Positions 11,751-22,255 of a DNA stretch of 64,000 nt are shown here, one piece after another (positions within the stretch are counted from its first letter, which is position 1; each line of letters opens with the position of its first letter). The stretch is from Osmia lignaria lignaria. Its lineage: Eukaryota > Arthropoda > Insecta > Hymenoptera > Megachilidae. The notes below the pieces were generated by a model. It was given only the letters and a program-made list of their open reading frames with translations, had not been told where the DNA came from and did no database searches. Location: positions 2,627,888-2,691,887 of the forward strand of contig NC_135042.1 of assembly GCF_051020975.1 (NCBI RefSeq), read 5' to 3'. Both the position numbers and the translations under genes were made by a program.

Positions 11751-13298
11751 CACTGCCTTTCTTATCTCTTCCTTACTTATTTCTTCTTCTTCGTCTTCTT
11801 CTGCTATTCTTTCTCCCCCCATCACTACCTTTTCTTCCGTCCCTCCCAGTAAGTTCATAAAATGTGTTTTCCATTCTTCTTCTTTTATGCTCGTCTGTGG
11901 CTGCCCTCTCTTTTTTCTTTCTCTGTTGACTATTCTCCACACATCTTTGTCCGTTTTCACTCCCTCTATCTCTTTTATGAACCTTTCGTTTTCTTCTTTC
12001 TTTTTCTCTTCGCAAAGCCTTTTATATTCTTTCTTTGCCTTTCTGTAGCTTTCTCCCTCTTTTCTCCCTTTTCTCCAGTCTCTTAGCACTTTCCTAACCT
12101 CCCTTTTTTTTATTCTTTTGTCCCTTTTTTCTTCCTCTCTCTAGCCCATTCTTGAGCTCCTCTAACATTACTTCTATGTCCTTGTTCAATTCCTTAGTCT
12201 TTGCTTTCCTCCAGATTATTTCTTCTCTGAATTCCTTCCTCCCCTGTTCTGACCAATCCCCTCTCGGCGCTGCTCTCCTTCTCCTTCCTGCATGTGCTGT
12301 TTTCTCCCCTCCCCCTCTCATTTCCACTACCAGTGGTGATCTGAGTCTATCTTGTCCCCGATTTCCATCCTTTTAATCACTTCCCTTCCTTCCTCCTCTG
12401 CAATGACGTAATCGATCACCGTATCTCCTCTGGCCCTTGTATATGTGAATTCTCCTTCCTCATCCTCCTCTATATTTCCGTTCAGGATTGACCAGCCTGC
12501 CTCCCTCAGCGTCTCTAGTAACCTATTTCCTTTCGCATTGATCTTCTTATCTTTGGATTTTCTTTTTCCGTCTCTTTCTTCCTCTTCATCTTCTGCTTTG
12601 AATCCCCCCTTCTCTCCAGTTCTCGCATTGAAATCGCCTCCTATCAGCGTCCTTCTCCCTCACCCTATTTCTTCTAACCACGGTCTAAGTTCCTCTGTCT
12701 TTGCGTCTATGTCTCCATTTACATACACCCCTACAATCCTCCAGTTCAGCTCCCCCCCTTTGCATTCTGCCGTTATCATATCCTCTTTACCCTCCTCTGC
12801 TGATATCCCCCCTTCCTTTACTCTCATTATCATCCCTCCTATTGCTCTTCCTTTTCTGTTTTTCCTTCTCGCTGGTTGCGCTTCCAACTTGTATCCTTTT
12901 GGCAGACTGCCTTTCATTTTGTCCCATCCTTTCTCTTCCAGCCATGTTTCTATGAACACCACCACGTCTCATTCCTTTACTGTCTCCCAGAAGTCTTCGT
13001 CTTTATTCTTTACCCATGCGCAGTTCCAGAATCCTACCGTCCAGCTCCCACCATCCTTCTTTTCTTCTTTTCTTGCCACTTCTTTCTTCTCAGACTTCCT
13101 TTCTCTTGCTGTTTCATTACTTTCTTGCTCCCTATTGTTCTCCTCGGTCACTTCTTCTTCTGATCCTTCTGGCTTTATTTTTTCTTTTTCTTTACTTTTT
13201 TCCTTCTGTGTATTTACGTCCTTCTCTCTTTCATCAAGGCCTATGTCCCTTGCCCCTCTTCCCCCTTCCCCTGTCCTCCCTCCTGCACAAGTTTCCAT
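11751..13298 (-). pseudogene. LINE ORF2, endonuclease and linker
   Basis: Endonuclease domain of the minus-strand LINE. Landmarks are TVGFWNCAWVKNKDEDFWE near 13040, VFIETWLEEKGWDKMKG near 12950, the catalytic-type RTLIGGDFNARTGEKG near 12640, TYTRARGDTVIDYVI near 12440 and IDSDHHPLVVEM near 12330. A charged linker then leads to the RT start (EEEISKEEIRKAV, 11760). The N-terminus from 13298 overlaps the end of ORF1 in another frame. Several frameshifts and a stop split the domain. Confidence 0.82.
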
Positions 13299-14509
13299 TC
13301 CCTCCCCTCCCCATCGGTAAGCATCCCTTTTTCGTCATCCCATTTCCACCATTTCTCTTCTATTCTTATTTTCTTGAAATCTACCCATACATATTTTCCT
13401 TTCTCTCTTTCTCCTCTTGCGATTCTTCTTAATATCCACTGGATCCTCCTTTCGTCCCATGTAAGGTCGCCCTCCAATCTCTCCTCCCTCCCTTTTAACG
13501 CCCTTTTGTTCTCCATTATTTTCCTCTTTAACTCGACCGTCTTTATTTTTACTTGTATCATATGTATTTCTTTTCCCTTTTCCACTGGTCCCACCGCTTT
13601 TACCTCCACTATTGCATCCTCTACCCCCGTTACATTTAGGGTCTCCTCCGCCCTTTCTTTCATCTCCTCTCTTTTCGCTTTTAAACCCCTGATTATTATG
13701 TTTTTCTTTCTCTCTTCTTTTTCTTTCCTCTCCCATTTCCTTTCTAGCTCCTTCAGTTTTTCTTCAATTTTTACCCCTTCATTCTCCTCTCTCCTATTCC
13801 TTGTGGCTTCCTGCACCGCCCTGAGCATTTTCTCTTCTATTGTCTTCCATCACAAGTTCCCCGCTTCTCTTCTCTCTAACTCCTGCATTTTCTTCGTCAT
13901 CGTTTCCATCTTCCTCTGCAACTCTCTTTTCTGTTCTATCCATTCTTCTTCTCTTCTTCTCATTTCCTCTTTTAATTGTTCTATCTCTCTTCTTAGGTTC
14001 TTCCCTAGTAGCTTCATATTTGAGTCCATCTTTTCCATCTTTCCTCCTAAATTTTTGTCCATTTCCTTGATTAGCTCGGTTAATTGACTTATCCCTCCCT
14101 CCTCTTTCTTTCTTTCTTTCTTTTTTTCTGGCGATCTCCCTGTCAACTTACATTCTCCGAACATCCAGTTGCCTGTTTGTTTGTCACTTCCCCCGCTTGC
14201 GTCCTTTTCTGCTTCCTCATTTTCTGCATCCCTTTTCCTTTTCCATATATCCTCCAGATTTGCCATACTTCCTATGCTCTGGGACCTTTTCTCTCTTGTC
14301 AGGGTTTCCACGATCGATGGCCTCCCTCTTCTCCCCCCTTTTTCTTGTTTCCCCTGCTCATTCTTTCCTTCCCCTACCTTTTTTCCCTCTTTCTCGTCTC
14401 CCATCTCCCTCTTTGTTTCTTTTCTCCGCTGCTGCTTCATCCTTACCGGCTGCTCGTCTATTCCTCTCTCTTTACTCTCCGGTGTCCTAGATGTCGCTCT
14501 CTCCCTCAT
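13241..14509 (-). pseudogene. LINE ORF1, coiled-coil RNA-binding protein (one nonsense)
   Basis: About 423 codons in one minus-strand frame, broken only by a TGA near 13847. The N-terminal third is basic and low-complexity. Residues from about 150 to 225 form a long heptad-rich coiled coil (ISQLTELIKEMDKNLGGKME onward). After the stop come KNIIIRGLKAKREEMKERAE, a spacer with VEVKAVGPVEKGKEIHMIQV and a conserved RRM/C-terminal-type region (LEGDLTWDERRIQWILRRIA). This is the plan of L1-type ORF1 proteins, which trimerise and coat the element RNA. ORF2 starts just inside its 3' end in another frame. Confidence 0.75.
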
Positions 14510-14660
14510 CTTCTGTTGCTCACCGTTTCTCTTTCTTTATTTCCCTCCTAACCTCAAATTGTTCCTTTTCCTCTTTCCACCCTTCCCGCCCCTTAACTTA
14601 TCCCTTCTTGCCTTTTCCGGGCTATTCTGCTTCCTTTGTCACAGTTTTTAACTCCTCCCA

Positions 14661-14964
14661 CCCTTCTTTATAACAGCTGTTCCTAGTAATGTTGAGCGCT
14701 CACTTAACACCTCTATTCACAACCGTTTCCACAGGGCGAGTCCTAAAAAAAGTTAGTAGAGCATCCTATTTCCAAAAAAACGACATAGGATTATTCTGAC
14801 TTCATGGTAGCCAGTTTAGAACAATTTTTTCTACACCATACAATTAGCGATTTCGTGCCATTTAATTAAAAAAAAAAAAAAAAAATTAGATTGATAGCTG
14901 CTACAGTTTCCGAGATAATAAGTTATAATACTTTATCTAATTCCCCCAGTATCTAAAGAAAACA
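14661..14964. other. Gene-free spacer with an 18-base A run
   Basis: Lies between the LINE 5' end and the solo LTR. An A run at 14868-14885 follows TTTAATT and may be the 3' tail of an unrelated, otherwise unrecognisable plus-strand retrotransposed fragment. No frames of interest. Confidence 0.4.
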
Positions 14965-15064
14965 TGCGACGACAGCCGCGGATCGGCGTCGCGCATTGCG
15001 GGCCCCCACCGCGGCGGCATCCCCACTCCCGTGCGATTGGACTATAAGTAGGACCGATCGATGC

Positions 15065-15084
15065 GCGGATCGATGAGTTGCCTC
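15065..15084 (+). repeat. Left 20-bp target duplication of the Jockey LINE
   Basis: GCGGATCGATGAGTTGCCTC, identical to 19912-19931. It defines the LINE 5' boundary at 15085. Confidence 0.95.
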
Positions 15085-15430
15085 AAAGTACACATTACTT
15101 TTGAATTTTCACATCACTTCTGCAACATCACTTCTGCACATTATTCTTTTCACATCACTTCTGCATTCAGTCGTGGCCAGTCGTGGTCACTCTGTGCCAT
15201 TCAGTCGTGCTTTCAGAAGTACATTCAGTCGTGGACATCACTTCTGCGATTCAGTTGTTTCACACACTACTTTTCATTCAGTCGTCGCACTCTGTGAACG
15301 GTCTTTTCCACTTTGCTTTGGATTCAGTCGTGGAGACACATTCCATTCAGTCGTGTCGAGATTCAATCGTGATACTTCGCAACAGACTTTTAGTTGTGAC
15401 TCTGTGAACGACATTACTATCTAACTGGTG
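15085..15430 (+). promoter_or_regulatory. LINE 5' UTR with iterated motifs
   Basis: ATTCAGTCGTGG or close variants occur about nine times between 15170 and 15370, and CATCACTTCTGC about four times between 15110 and 15250. ACTCTGTGAACG occurs twice. Jockey-type LINEs carry internal promoters in the 5' UTR, so these may be transcription-factor sites; that role is inferred. Confidence 0.55.
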
Positions 15431-15562
15431 CCGCGATTTCTCCAGGATACACGTCAAAAGCTACACTTGTGCCGCGAGTTCTTACAAGAATAGTGACTAT
15501 AGTGACTTTTTCTCCGGAAATTACTCACGAGATAATGTTCCTAATCTCTATCACCCACATAC

Positions 15563-16858
15563 ATGCTAGAAGTCGACCCCCCCTGGTCTACTCCAAGGAA
15601 ACGTGCCAGCGGTGAGGCTGAAGCCTCCCTGTCTCATGCTCAACCTGACAGCATAGAAGCTTCATGTAGCTCAAATAAGCAAGGTAACAGTACACATACT
15701 CCATTTGCCATGGCTTCGGCCAAAAAACTCCGAACTGACGCGGGCCCCAGCCCCAGCTCACAACCAATATCCACCTCCAACCGTTACGATCTATTCAATT
15801 CAGAGGCTTTTCAACAATATGCTAACGCAAATCCCACAGACTCACCTCAAAATACTTCCTCTCCCAACAACCCCAGACAGGTAAACGAAAAACCCAAAAC
15901 AGTCCAGATTAAAAACATGCGTCCCCCGCCTTTATATATCAAGCTCGCCTCAACTGAACTAGTGTCATTTAGTAACAAGCTTCACTCAATAGTCGGAGAT
16001 CGTTTTAATCTTAAATTCCTGAGAAATCAAGTCCGGGTCCAATTCCAGGACGTTGAACCATTCCAAATGGCCCGCAAAGCCTATCTAGATGCCACCTTGA
16101 AAATCCATACTTATTCCTTACCTACCGAAAAACCTCTCACGACAGTTCTAAAAGGCCTTCCTCAAATCGACCACGAAACTATTCTTAGCGAACTACGCAA
16201 CAATAATCTTACTCCTATAAATTGTTCTACCATCAAATCAAACCTAAACTTCTCCATTTATAAAATCACCATCTCTCCAGGCAATAGACTTATCCAGGCC
16301 AGGAAAGTAGGATCCCTTTATTATTGCAGAGTATACTGGGAAAAATTCAACAACAACCTTCCTTACTCCCAATGCTACCGATGCCAAGCCTTCGGTCACT
16401 CCTCAGCCAACTGCAACAAGACACCGAAGTGTGTTAAATGTGGTAAAGAGCACCCCACCAGGGAATGCTCCAAACCCATTGAAACCACTCCTACTTGTGC
16501 TAACTGCCAAGGCCCGCACACGGCTAACTACTCTCAATGCCCAAGACTTATAAACTACCTCACCAAAAAAGCCACCCCACATCAACATCATGGTAAAGCT
16601 ACCCCCAACCTCCTCCAATCCATCTCGAACCACTCCTCACCCGCATCAACCCCTTTCCCTTCTCCCGCACCAACACCGACACCTAAACCATACCTTCAAG
16701 GGAAACTATCCAGCGATGTGGCCAAAACTCCCTGCCCACAACAACCTACACACCATCCAACTCAACATCATCCCCCCCCCAGCTTGCTGAGATGCTCGAG
16801 TTTTCCAACCTCTGGAACGAAATTACACAAATACTCGATTTTAAGAAAGCCATGGTAA
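15563..16858 (+). CDS. Jockey LINE ORF1 (gag-like nucleic-acid-binding protein)
   Basis: Intact 431-codon frame from ATG. Residues 1-110 are Ser/Pro/Asn-rich and disordered. Residues about 115-250 form the PRE_C2HC-type domain found before zinc knuckles in Jockey ORF1 proteins. Three zinc knuckles follow: CYRCQAFGHSSANC (about 271), CVKCGKEHPTREC and CANCQGPHTANYSQC. The tail is Pro/His/Thr-rich and may have changed frame, since ORF1 usually ends soon after the knuckles. The protein would bind element RNA in the ribonucleoprotein particle. ORF2 begins about 130 bp downstream. Confidence 0.88.
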   Translation: MLEVDPPWSTPRKRASGEAEASLSHAQPDSIEASCSSNKQGNSTHTPFAMASAKKLRTDAGPSPSSQPISTSNRYDLFNSEAFQQYANANPTDSPQNTSSPNNPRQVNEKPKTVQIKNMRPPPLYIKLASTELVSFSNKLHSIVGDRFNLKFLRNQVRVQFQDVEPFQMARKAYLDATLKIHTYSLPTEKPLTTVLKGLPQIDHETILSELRNNNLTPINCSTIKSNLNFSIYKITISPGNRLIQARKVGSLYYCRVYWEKFNNNLPYSQCYRCQAFGHSSANCNKTPKCVKCGKEHPTRECSKPIETTPTCANCQGPHTANYSQCPRLINYLTKKATPHQHHGKATPNLLQSISNHSSPASTPFPSPAPTPTPKPYLQGKLSSDVAKTPCPQQPTHHPTQHHPPPSLLRCSSFPTSGTKLHKYSILRKPW

Positions 16859-16979
16859 CCCTCAAACAACTCCACTCCAAACTACTCACTTCACCCAATC
16901 CCATTGACAAATTCGAAGCCGTGGCCGAGGCTGCACAGAACCTATTTGGAAAATAGTATGGTCAATAATCCCTACAATA

Positions 16980-19653
16980 AAATAGGTAAAATCATGAGTT
17001 GGAATGCATGCTCCATCCCAAATAAGATCCCAGAATTAGAATCCTTCCTTTTCACCAAATAGCAACATTACAAGAAACCTGGCTCTCACAGGACAAACAA
17101 TTCTTCCTCCAAGACTATAAAATCATCAGACGAGACAGACCTGACGGCTCCTCCAGGGGAGGCGTTGCCATACTGATCCACAAAAATATACAATTCTCTC
17201 CTATTGCTCTCCCGGACACCGAACCCATAGAAGCCGTAGCTGTCAAGATCCACAAACCTAAACTCACCATCATTGCCGCTTACTGCCCTTTCTCATCCAA
17301 ACTAACGAACGACAGCCTCAACAAACTCACCTCTCACAACTCCCCCTTCATAATAGGAGCTGACTTAAACGCCAAACACCAACTCTGGAATAATCTCTCT
17401 AGAAACGCCAACGGACTTATCCTTAAAAAACACGCAGACCAAGCCCCTTACGAAATTCGCTATCCTAACAGTTACACCCACATTTCCCCAAACAGACAAC
17501 CCTCCACTCTCGACATATTCCTAACCAATACTCACAACCTACAAGATTGCCTGGTAACTAACGACCTAAACTCCGACCACCTATCGGTAACCATAACAAA
17601 TTCCTCCAACGTTTTACCCCTAACAAAAGCTTCCCCTGTAACGGACTGGAAAAAATATAATAACATAATTAGTAAATTAACATAAATAGTAAATTAGACA
17701 CCCCGGCAGACATAGATGCCGCCATAGTCTCCCTCAACAAAACCCTTAAAAACCTTTACCACCGATCCACGTCACTAATCCAAACCACCAACCAACGCGT
17801 AACCCCTGATCGTGAACTTAAAACTCTCATCTCCGTACGAAACTCCGTTAGGAAAAATTGGCAAAAAACCGGACTCCATATATACAAAGATTTCCAAACA
17901 CAACTCACATCCCAAATCAAAAAGAAAATCCTATCACTCAAAAAACAGCACATTCTCCAACAAATCCAAAATGCCAAACTTGCCAATCACACCTTCTGGC
18001 CAATATACCGGAAAATAATTAAAAAGAAAACACCCATTCCACCCCTCATAAACAATCAGGGCATCCCAACAGCTTTAAACTCCGACAAAGTATCCTTGCT
18101 AGCAAATCACTTCCAACAGGTATTCGAACAAGCTAACTCCACTAGCTCCCCCTTACAAACCACTGTAAACTCCACCCTATCCGACTTCCTTACCAAGGAA
18201 AACACCTCCCCCTCACCATACCAAGATTTAACAAAATTCCTCTCTCCCCAAATCATCCGCGACATAATCAGTAAACTTAATCCGAATAAAGCTTGCGGAC
18301 ACGACAATATACATACAACCCTGATTAAAAATGCATCCTTCAAAGTCATCCTCCAAATATACTACATCCTACGTGCCTCCTTCTTCCTGGCATACTTCCC
18401 AAACCAATGGAAAATAACCAAAACCATTCCAATTCCCAAACCAGGCAAAGACCACAAAACGGTATCTAACTATAGACCAATTAGCCTACTATCAATCCTA
18501 TCCAAGATCTACGAAATTATAATAAACTCAATGCTACAAGAACACGTTCAACGAAACAACATCTTACCCAACCAGCAATTTGGCTTTAGGAAAAAACACT
18601 CCACAATCCACCAGCACCTACGTGTGGCCCAATTCCACACTCACGAAGTTAACATCAACAGACTGACAGCTATGCTATCCCTGGACATACAAAAAGCCTT
18701 TGACTCAGTATGGCATGACGGACTAATTTACAAGCTTATTAAACTCAACTTCCATCCTCATCTCATTAAACTTACTCAAAACTACCTTAACCACAGAAAG
18801 TTTTTCGTCCAAATTAACCAAGACAAATCAGAACTCTTACCCACTAAGACCGGAGTCCCCCAAGGATCCGTACTAGGACCTCCACTATTCCTCATCTACC
18901 TATACGACATCCCAACAACAAACAGCACAACCCTAACCCTATTTGCAGACGACACAGCCATATTAGCCGCATCATGGTGCCCCAAACTACTTACATCCAA
19001 GGATCCAACACCATCTTAACCTGATACAAAATTACTTCCATGACTGGAAACTATCTTTAAACGCCTTCAAGTCTCAGGCCACACTCTTCCACAGGAAAAC
19101 CAAAAAATTAAAAAATGGAATACCAAATCTCAACCTGAACGGTACTAACATCCCATGGGAATCCACACTCACATACCTAGGTGTCACTCTAGACTCTAAA
19201 CTCACCTGGCAACCAGCTATCCTCAGCAGACACCAGAAAGCACTAGCCGTAATCGGAGCATCACGACCCCTCATAGGAAAAGCATCAAAACTCCCAACCG
19301 ACCTTAAACTCCACATGTACAAAACCTGCATCATACCAGTCCTTCTCTATGGCGCTCAGGTTTGGTCACCGGCTGCCCTCTCCTACATTAAAACACTACA
19401 ACGACTCCAGAATAAAGCCTTAAAAATCATCTATAACCTCCCCTCAGACTATCCTACTAATGAAATTCACACAAGAGCCAAAATACCGCTAATTAGTACT
19501 GTCATCCAAAAACTCCTTGATAACTACAACACAGAAGATCACAGTAATCCCTTAGTCGCCGCAACTTCTACATACAATGAAACCACAATCCCCTACACAC
19601 CCAAAATACGATTCCCTCTCACAATGGCTAAAACACCACCCCCCTTAACTTAA
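16980..19653 (+). pseudogene. Jockey LINE ORF2 (endonuclease and RT, frameshifted)
   Basis: Endonuclease: IMSWNACSIPNKIPELESF near 16995, then a frameshift near 17055, LQETWLSQ, GGVAILIHKNIQF, FIIGADLNAKHQLW near 17350, STLDIFLTNTHN and NSDHLSVTI. A second frameshift near 17685 leads to the linker. RT: LNPNKACGHDNI, KDHKTVSNYRPISLLSILSK, NQQFGFRKKHSTIHQ, LSLDIQKAFDSVWHD, GVPQGSVLGPPLFLIYLYD and the catalytic FADD at 18942-18953. A frameshift near 18985 precedes LTYLGVTLDSKLTWQP and a C-terminus ending at 19653. No RNase H, as expected for Jockey. Three indels make it inactive in this copy. Confidence 0.9.
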
Positions 19654-19663
19654 CCCAAATCCT

Positions 19664-19687
19664 CCCCCCCCCCCCCCCCCCCCCCCC
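19664..19687 (+). repeat. 24-base poly-C run
   Basis: Uninterrupted C run 11 bp after the LINE ORF2 stop, in its 3' UTR. The reference length may be unreliable, as homopolymers are error-prone. A similar C run lies in the BEL 3' LTR (33306-33336). Confidence 0.9.
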
Positions 19688-19911
19688 TCGCAATGTAATT
19701 ACGCTGTTTAGAGCATTAAACTGCTCTACCTTTTTTCTGACGCAGGATTTTTTGAAAAATTTCCCCGCAAGAACAACCGCCTGTAGGACAACCCACATCC
19801 AGCATCAATCCACCAACTCTAAAGTCCATCTGAGAGTATAAGGAGTAATATCCAGGAGACACTCCCATAAAGGATCAGGATAATCACAGGCTCCCCGCCT
19901 TCAAAAAAAAA

Positions 19912-19931
19912 GCGGATCGATGAGTTGCCTC
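19912..19931 (+). repeat. Right 20-bp target duplication of the Jockey LINE
   Basis: Exact copy of 15065-15084. The solo LTR sequence resumes here with GGGGCTTCGGCCCCGAGG. Confidence 0.95.
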
Positions 19932-21098
19932 GGGGCTTCGGCCCCGAGGGGACCTCCTAGGAGGTCCGGACCGGAGCACCAGAGCTCTCGACGCCATGGC
20001 TGACCTGGCGAAGAGATCTCTGGCCAACGCGCCGTAGCATTGCACTACGCTACGACCTGGCAGCTCCCATAGGTTCAGCGGCCGTAGGCGCCTAGCCTCG
20101 TCAGTCCCGTAGTTGACCCGGGATGACCAAGCTAGTGTGCGTTCATAATCTCTGCCGGTGCTTCCGCGGGGATTCCGAACGCTAGCTTACTCGGTACCGC
20201 ATTCTGCCTTTGGCAGCCGATTCCGTCCAGCTTCGTGGCGCTACCCAGGCTGGCCAGGATTGGTCGTCGACTCGCTCGCTGTTCGGTTCTACCTCGTACG
20301 AGAAGACGAGCCGCGTGAGGCAAGCGGGCAGCAACTCCACCGCAGCGCGAAACACCGCAGCGCGAAACACCGCAGCGCGATTGAATAAATACCGTCGGCC
20401 CAACCGGGCCAATCCCATCCCGACTCGACCTCTCTTGCGTTTGCGTACGTTTGCGTTTGTTTGCGTTCGCGCTCCGTTCAGCGCTTTGACTCCGCGCTCC
20501 GACATCGCGCCGTTAGTTGTAAGACCGCGTAGCGATGGCTACGACCTGCGCTAGAATTAAGGTCGCGTACTTTCTGTGACGGACCGGGTTCCGACCGTAG
20601 TTCATAAGTCCTGTATATTAGGCTTAAGATTGGCTCCACGCGTCTAACCACCAGACGACACTTTGATTGTAGCTCCCGAGGCAGGAGAGCACCGCCCGAC
20701 CAACCGGCGAGAGTAGCCGCCGTTAGGAATCCCACTTCACTTTACTTTGAATAAATACTTTATTTTTCTACTAACACCGACTCGTTATTTACCGACCTGT
20801 TCCCATGCGAACCCTGGCACGGGGAAAAGCGCCGCGGTGCGCAACGCCGTGCGCACCGAACCGACCGACCCCGTTACATCTTTAAACCGAACAGAGATAA
20901 TTAGGTGTTTTGTTTCTCGTGAATCACCCGGTATAGACACATCCGTAGATTGTAAGGACGCCTAGGGCCGTAAATTAAGTTAATTTGTAAGTTTAGAATA
21001 AATCTATTTTCTCCACCCAAACCCAACCGCCTTACTCATTCGTCTGAACCCCGGACTTACCGGCTGAGTCGGCAAGCCCCCGGCGGTAACCCGTCACA

Positions 21099-21294
21099 AA
21101 CTGATACAAGAGCAAATTCGGAATCATGCTCGAACTGTTGCTGGAGCAAATCTCATGTTCTAGCAAGACAATGCAGCTGGTTCATACAGCTAAAGTTGGA
21201 AAAAATTATTTTCAAGCTGCAAATATACCAATTTTAGATTGACCAGCATGGTCTTCGGTCGTCAGTATTTTAGAAAATGTGTGAGGTCAACTGA
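21099..21294 (+). pseudogene. Tc1-like transposase fragment, middle part
   Basis: Plus-strand translation gives EQIRNHARTVAGANLMF, a stop, QDNAA (the second catalytic Asp region, normally QQDNA..HTA), then after a shift AKVGKNYFQAANIPILD and PAWS...ILENV, the Tc1 block that carries the third catalytic residue. The upstream part is lost at the solo LTR. It is interrupted at 21295 and resumes at 23317. Confidence 0.75.
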
Positions 21295-21902
21295 CAAGGA
21301 AAGGCCGCGAAGTGTCCCCCTTCGATTTTGATGAAACTTCGTACATTTGTTAAGCAGGTAAAAATAAGGGACACGTATTTTTTTATATCTGCTGAGACGC
21401 GAAACCACCCCTCAAAGTTTCGACCTGAAACTGCTATCTCGAAAACCAAAGAAGATACGTGAAAACTTCTAATGGGCGGATTTAATGGTTTTTTATATAC
21501 AAGAATATGGCGTTAACAGATTGTCGAAAATACCATTTGTTTATAACAAAAAAAATGTTTATAACATTATTTTACAACTTATTTAAATTTATGTAATGAC
21601 AAAAAATGTAGAGCATTTTATTCCAAATCCATTGATATATATGTTTGTGAAATTCCCTCCTACAGTTCCGCAGATTTTTATTACTTATGACTCGCGCGTA
21701 CGCCCGCTGAGTCAGCGCGTGATACTTTAATCGTTTCTGATGTTATTTATCCGCATAAGTGGAAAACAACTATTTTTATAACATACAATGGTTAATTTTG
21801 TTAAATTTGTATCGCATGATATAAAATAATTAAAGCTATACATACTCCAGGGTGGATGTATGAAATTGATAATTTTAATATGCTACAAGAAATTTGAATA
21901 AC

Positions 21903-22223
21903 TTAAGGAACATAGTCGTGACAAAAATGATACTCTTCTAATTGTTGGTGTTGTTCCTCCTCATCAATAAGGTCCATTTCCGTTTCTTTCAGCCACTTGA
22001 AATTTAGATAAGGATCTTCACTGTTTGCAAAGTCTTCTTCAATGTCTAAATATGTTTCTTGTTCTATGTCGAATGTTGGATCTTCCACACGTTGCACGAT
22101 TATGTCATATAAAATGTCTTTTAACACTAACTCAGCACTGTTAATAGGCGTCGCTTTTTTATTCACAGAATTAAAAGCTATGGATAATAAAGTAAGCACA
22201 TTTACCGGATTAATATAAACCAT
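21903..22223 (-). CDS. Unidentified acidic ORF inside the long-TIR element
   Basis: 106-codon minus-strand frame. The C-terminal half is very acidic (ETYLDIEEDFANSEDPYLNF, then MDLIDEEEQHQQLEEYHF). It starts near the centre and ends inside the left inverted arm, so a stop within the repeat is used. No family is recognised. It could be the first exon of the element's lost transposase or a captured fragment. Confidence 0.35.
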   Translation of the reverse strand: MVYINPVNVLTLLSIAFNSVNKKATPINSAELVLKDILYDIIVQRVEDPTFDIEQETYLDIEEDFANSEDPYLNFKWLKETEMDLIDEEEQHQQLEEYHFCHDYVP

Positions 22224-22255
22224 TGTGCAGAATAAATTTTGGCAATATCAAACTT

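Larger units (their letters stand above)
9380..14660 (-). mobile_element. Minus-strand LINE with coiled-coil ORF1 and APE/RT ORF2
   Basis: Reading leftward: ORF1 (14509-13241), overlapping ORF2 with endonuclease (13298-12094) and reverse transcriptase (12089-9388). No RNase H is seen. The sense strand is strongly purine-rich, which creates long meaningless Ser/Phe/Leu-rich frames on the plus strand. Two later insertions split the RT: a solo LTR (11147-11750) and a MITE (10703-10910). The L1-like two-ORF plan suggests an L1/Tx1- or Jockey-supergroup element; I cannot fix the clade. Confidence 0.8.
15085..19911 (+). mobile_element. Near full-length Jockey-type LINE (4.8 kb)
   Basis: Bounded by a perfect 20-bp target duplication and ending in nine A residues (19903-19911). 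It has a 5' UTR with repeated motifs, ORF1 (15563-16858) and a frameshifted ORF2 with endonuclease and RT but no RNase H. ORF1 with PRE_C2HC-like and CCHC domains is typical of the Jockey clade. A 24-base C run (19664-19687) lies just after ORF2. Full length plus an intact target duplication implies a fairly recent insertion, although ORF2 is already broken. Confidence 0.92.
14965..21098 (+). mobile_element. Solo LTR split by a Jockey LINE
   Basis: The LTR starts TGCGACGACAGCC (14965) and ends GTCACA (21098). The flanks AACA and AACT match at three of four bases, so the duplication is only probable. Without the LINE (15085-19911) and one copy of its target duplication it is about 1.29 kb. A TATA-like ACTATAAGTA lies at 15041-15050, GC-rich hairpin sequence at 19932-20000, and AATAAA motifs near 20750 and 20996. 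The first 86 bp recur at 63394-63479. The Ty3/gypsy assignment is a guess from the end sequences. No coding region remains. Confidence 0.65.

Noticed and set aside
8166..14651. Long plus-strand frames rich in Ser, Phe, Leu and Pro (for example 12445-13320, 9278-10300)
   Set aside because: They are the complement of purine-rich minus-strand LINE ORFs. No motifs, and their extent follows the LINE.
20158..20554. Overlapping frames within the GC-rich part of the interrupted solo LTR
   Set aside because: GC-rich LTR sequence gives open frames on both strands by chance, and no motif is seen.
14961..21102. AACA/AACT as a confirmed LTR target duplication
   Set aside because: Only three of four bases agree, so the boundary is probable rather than proven.
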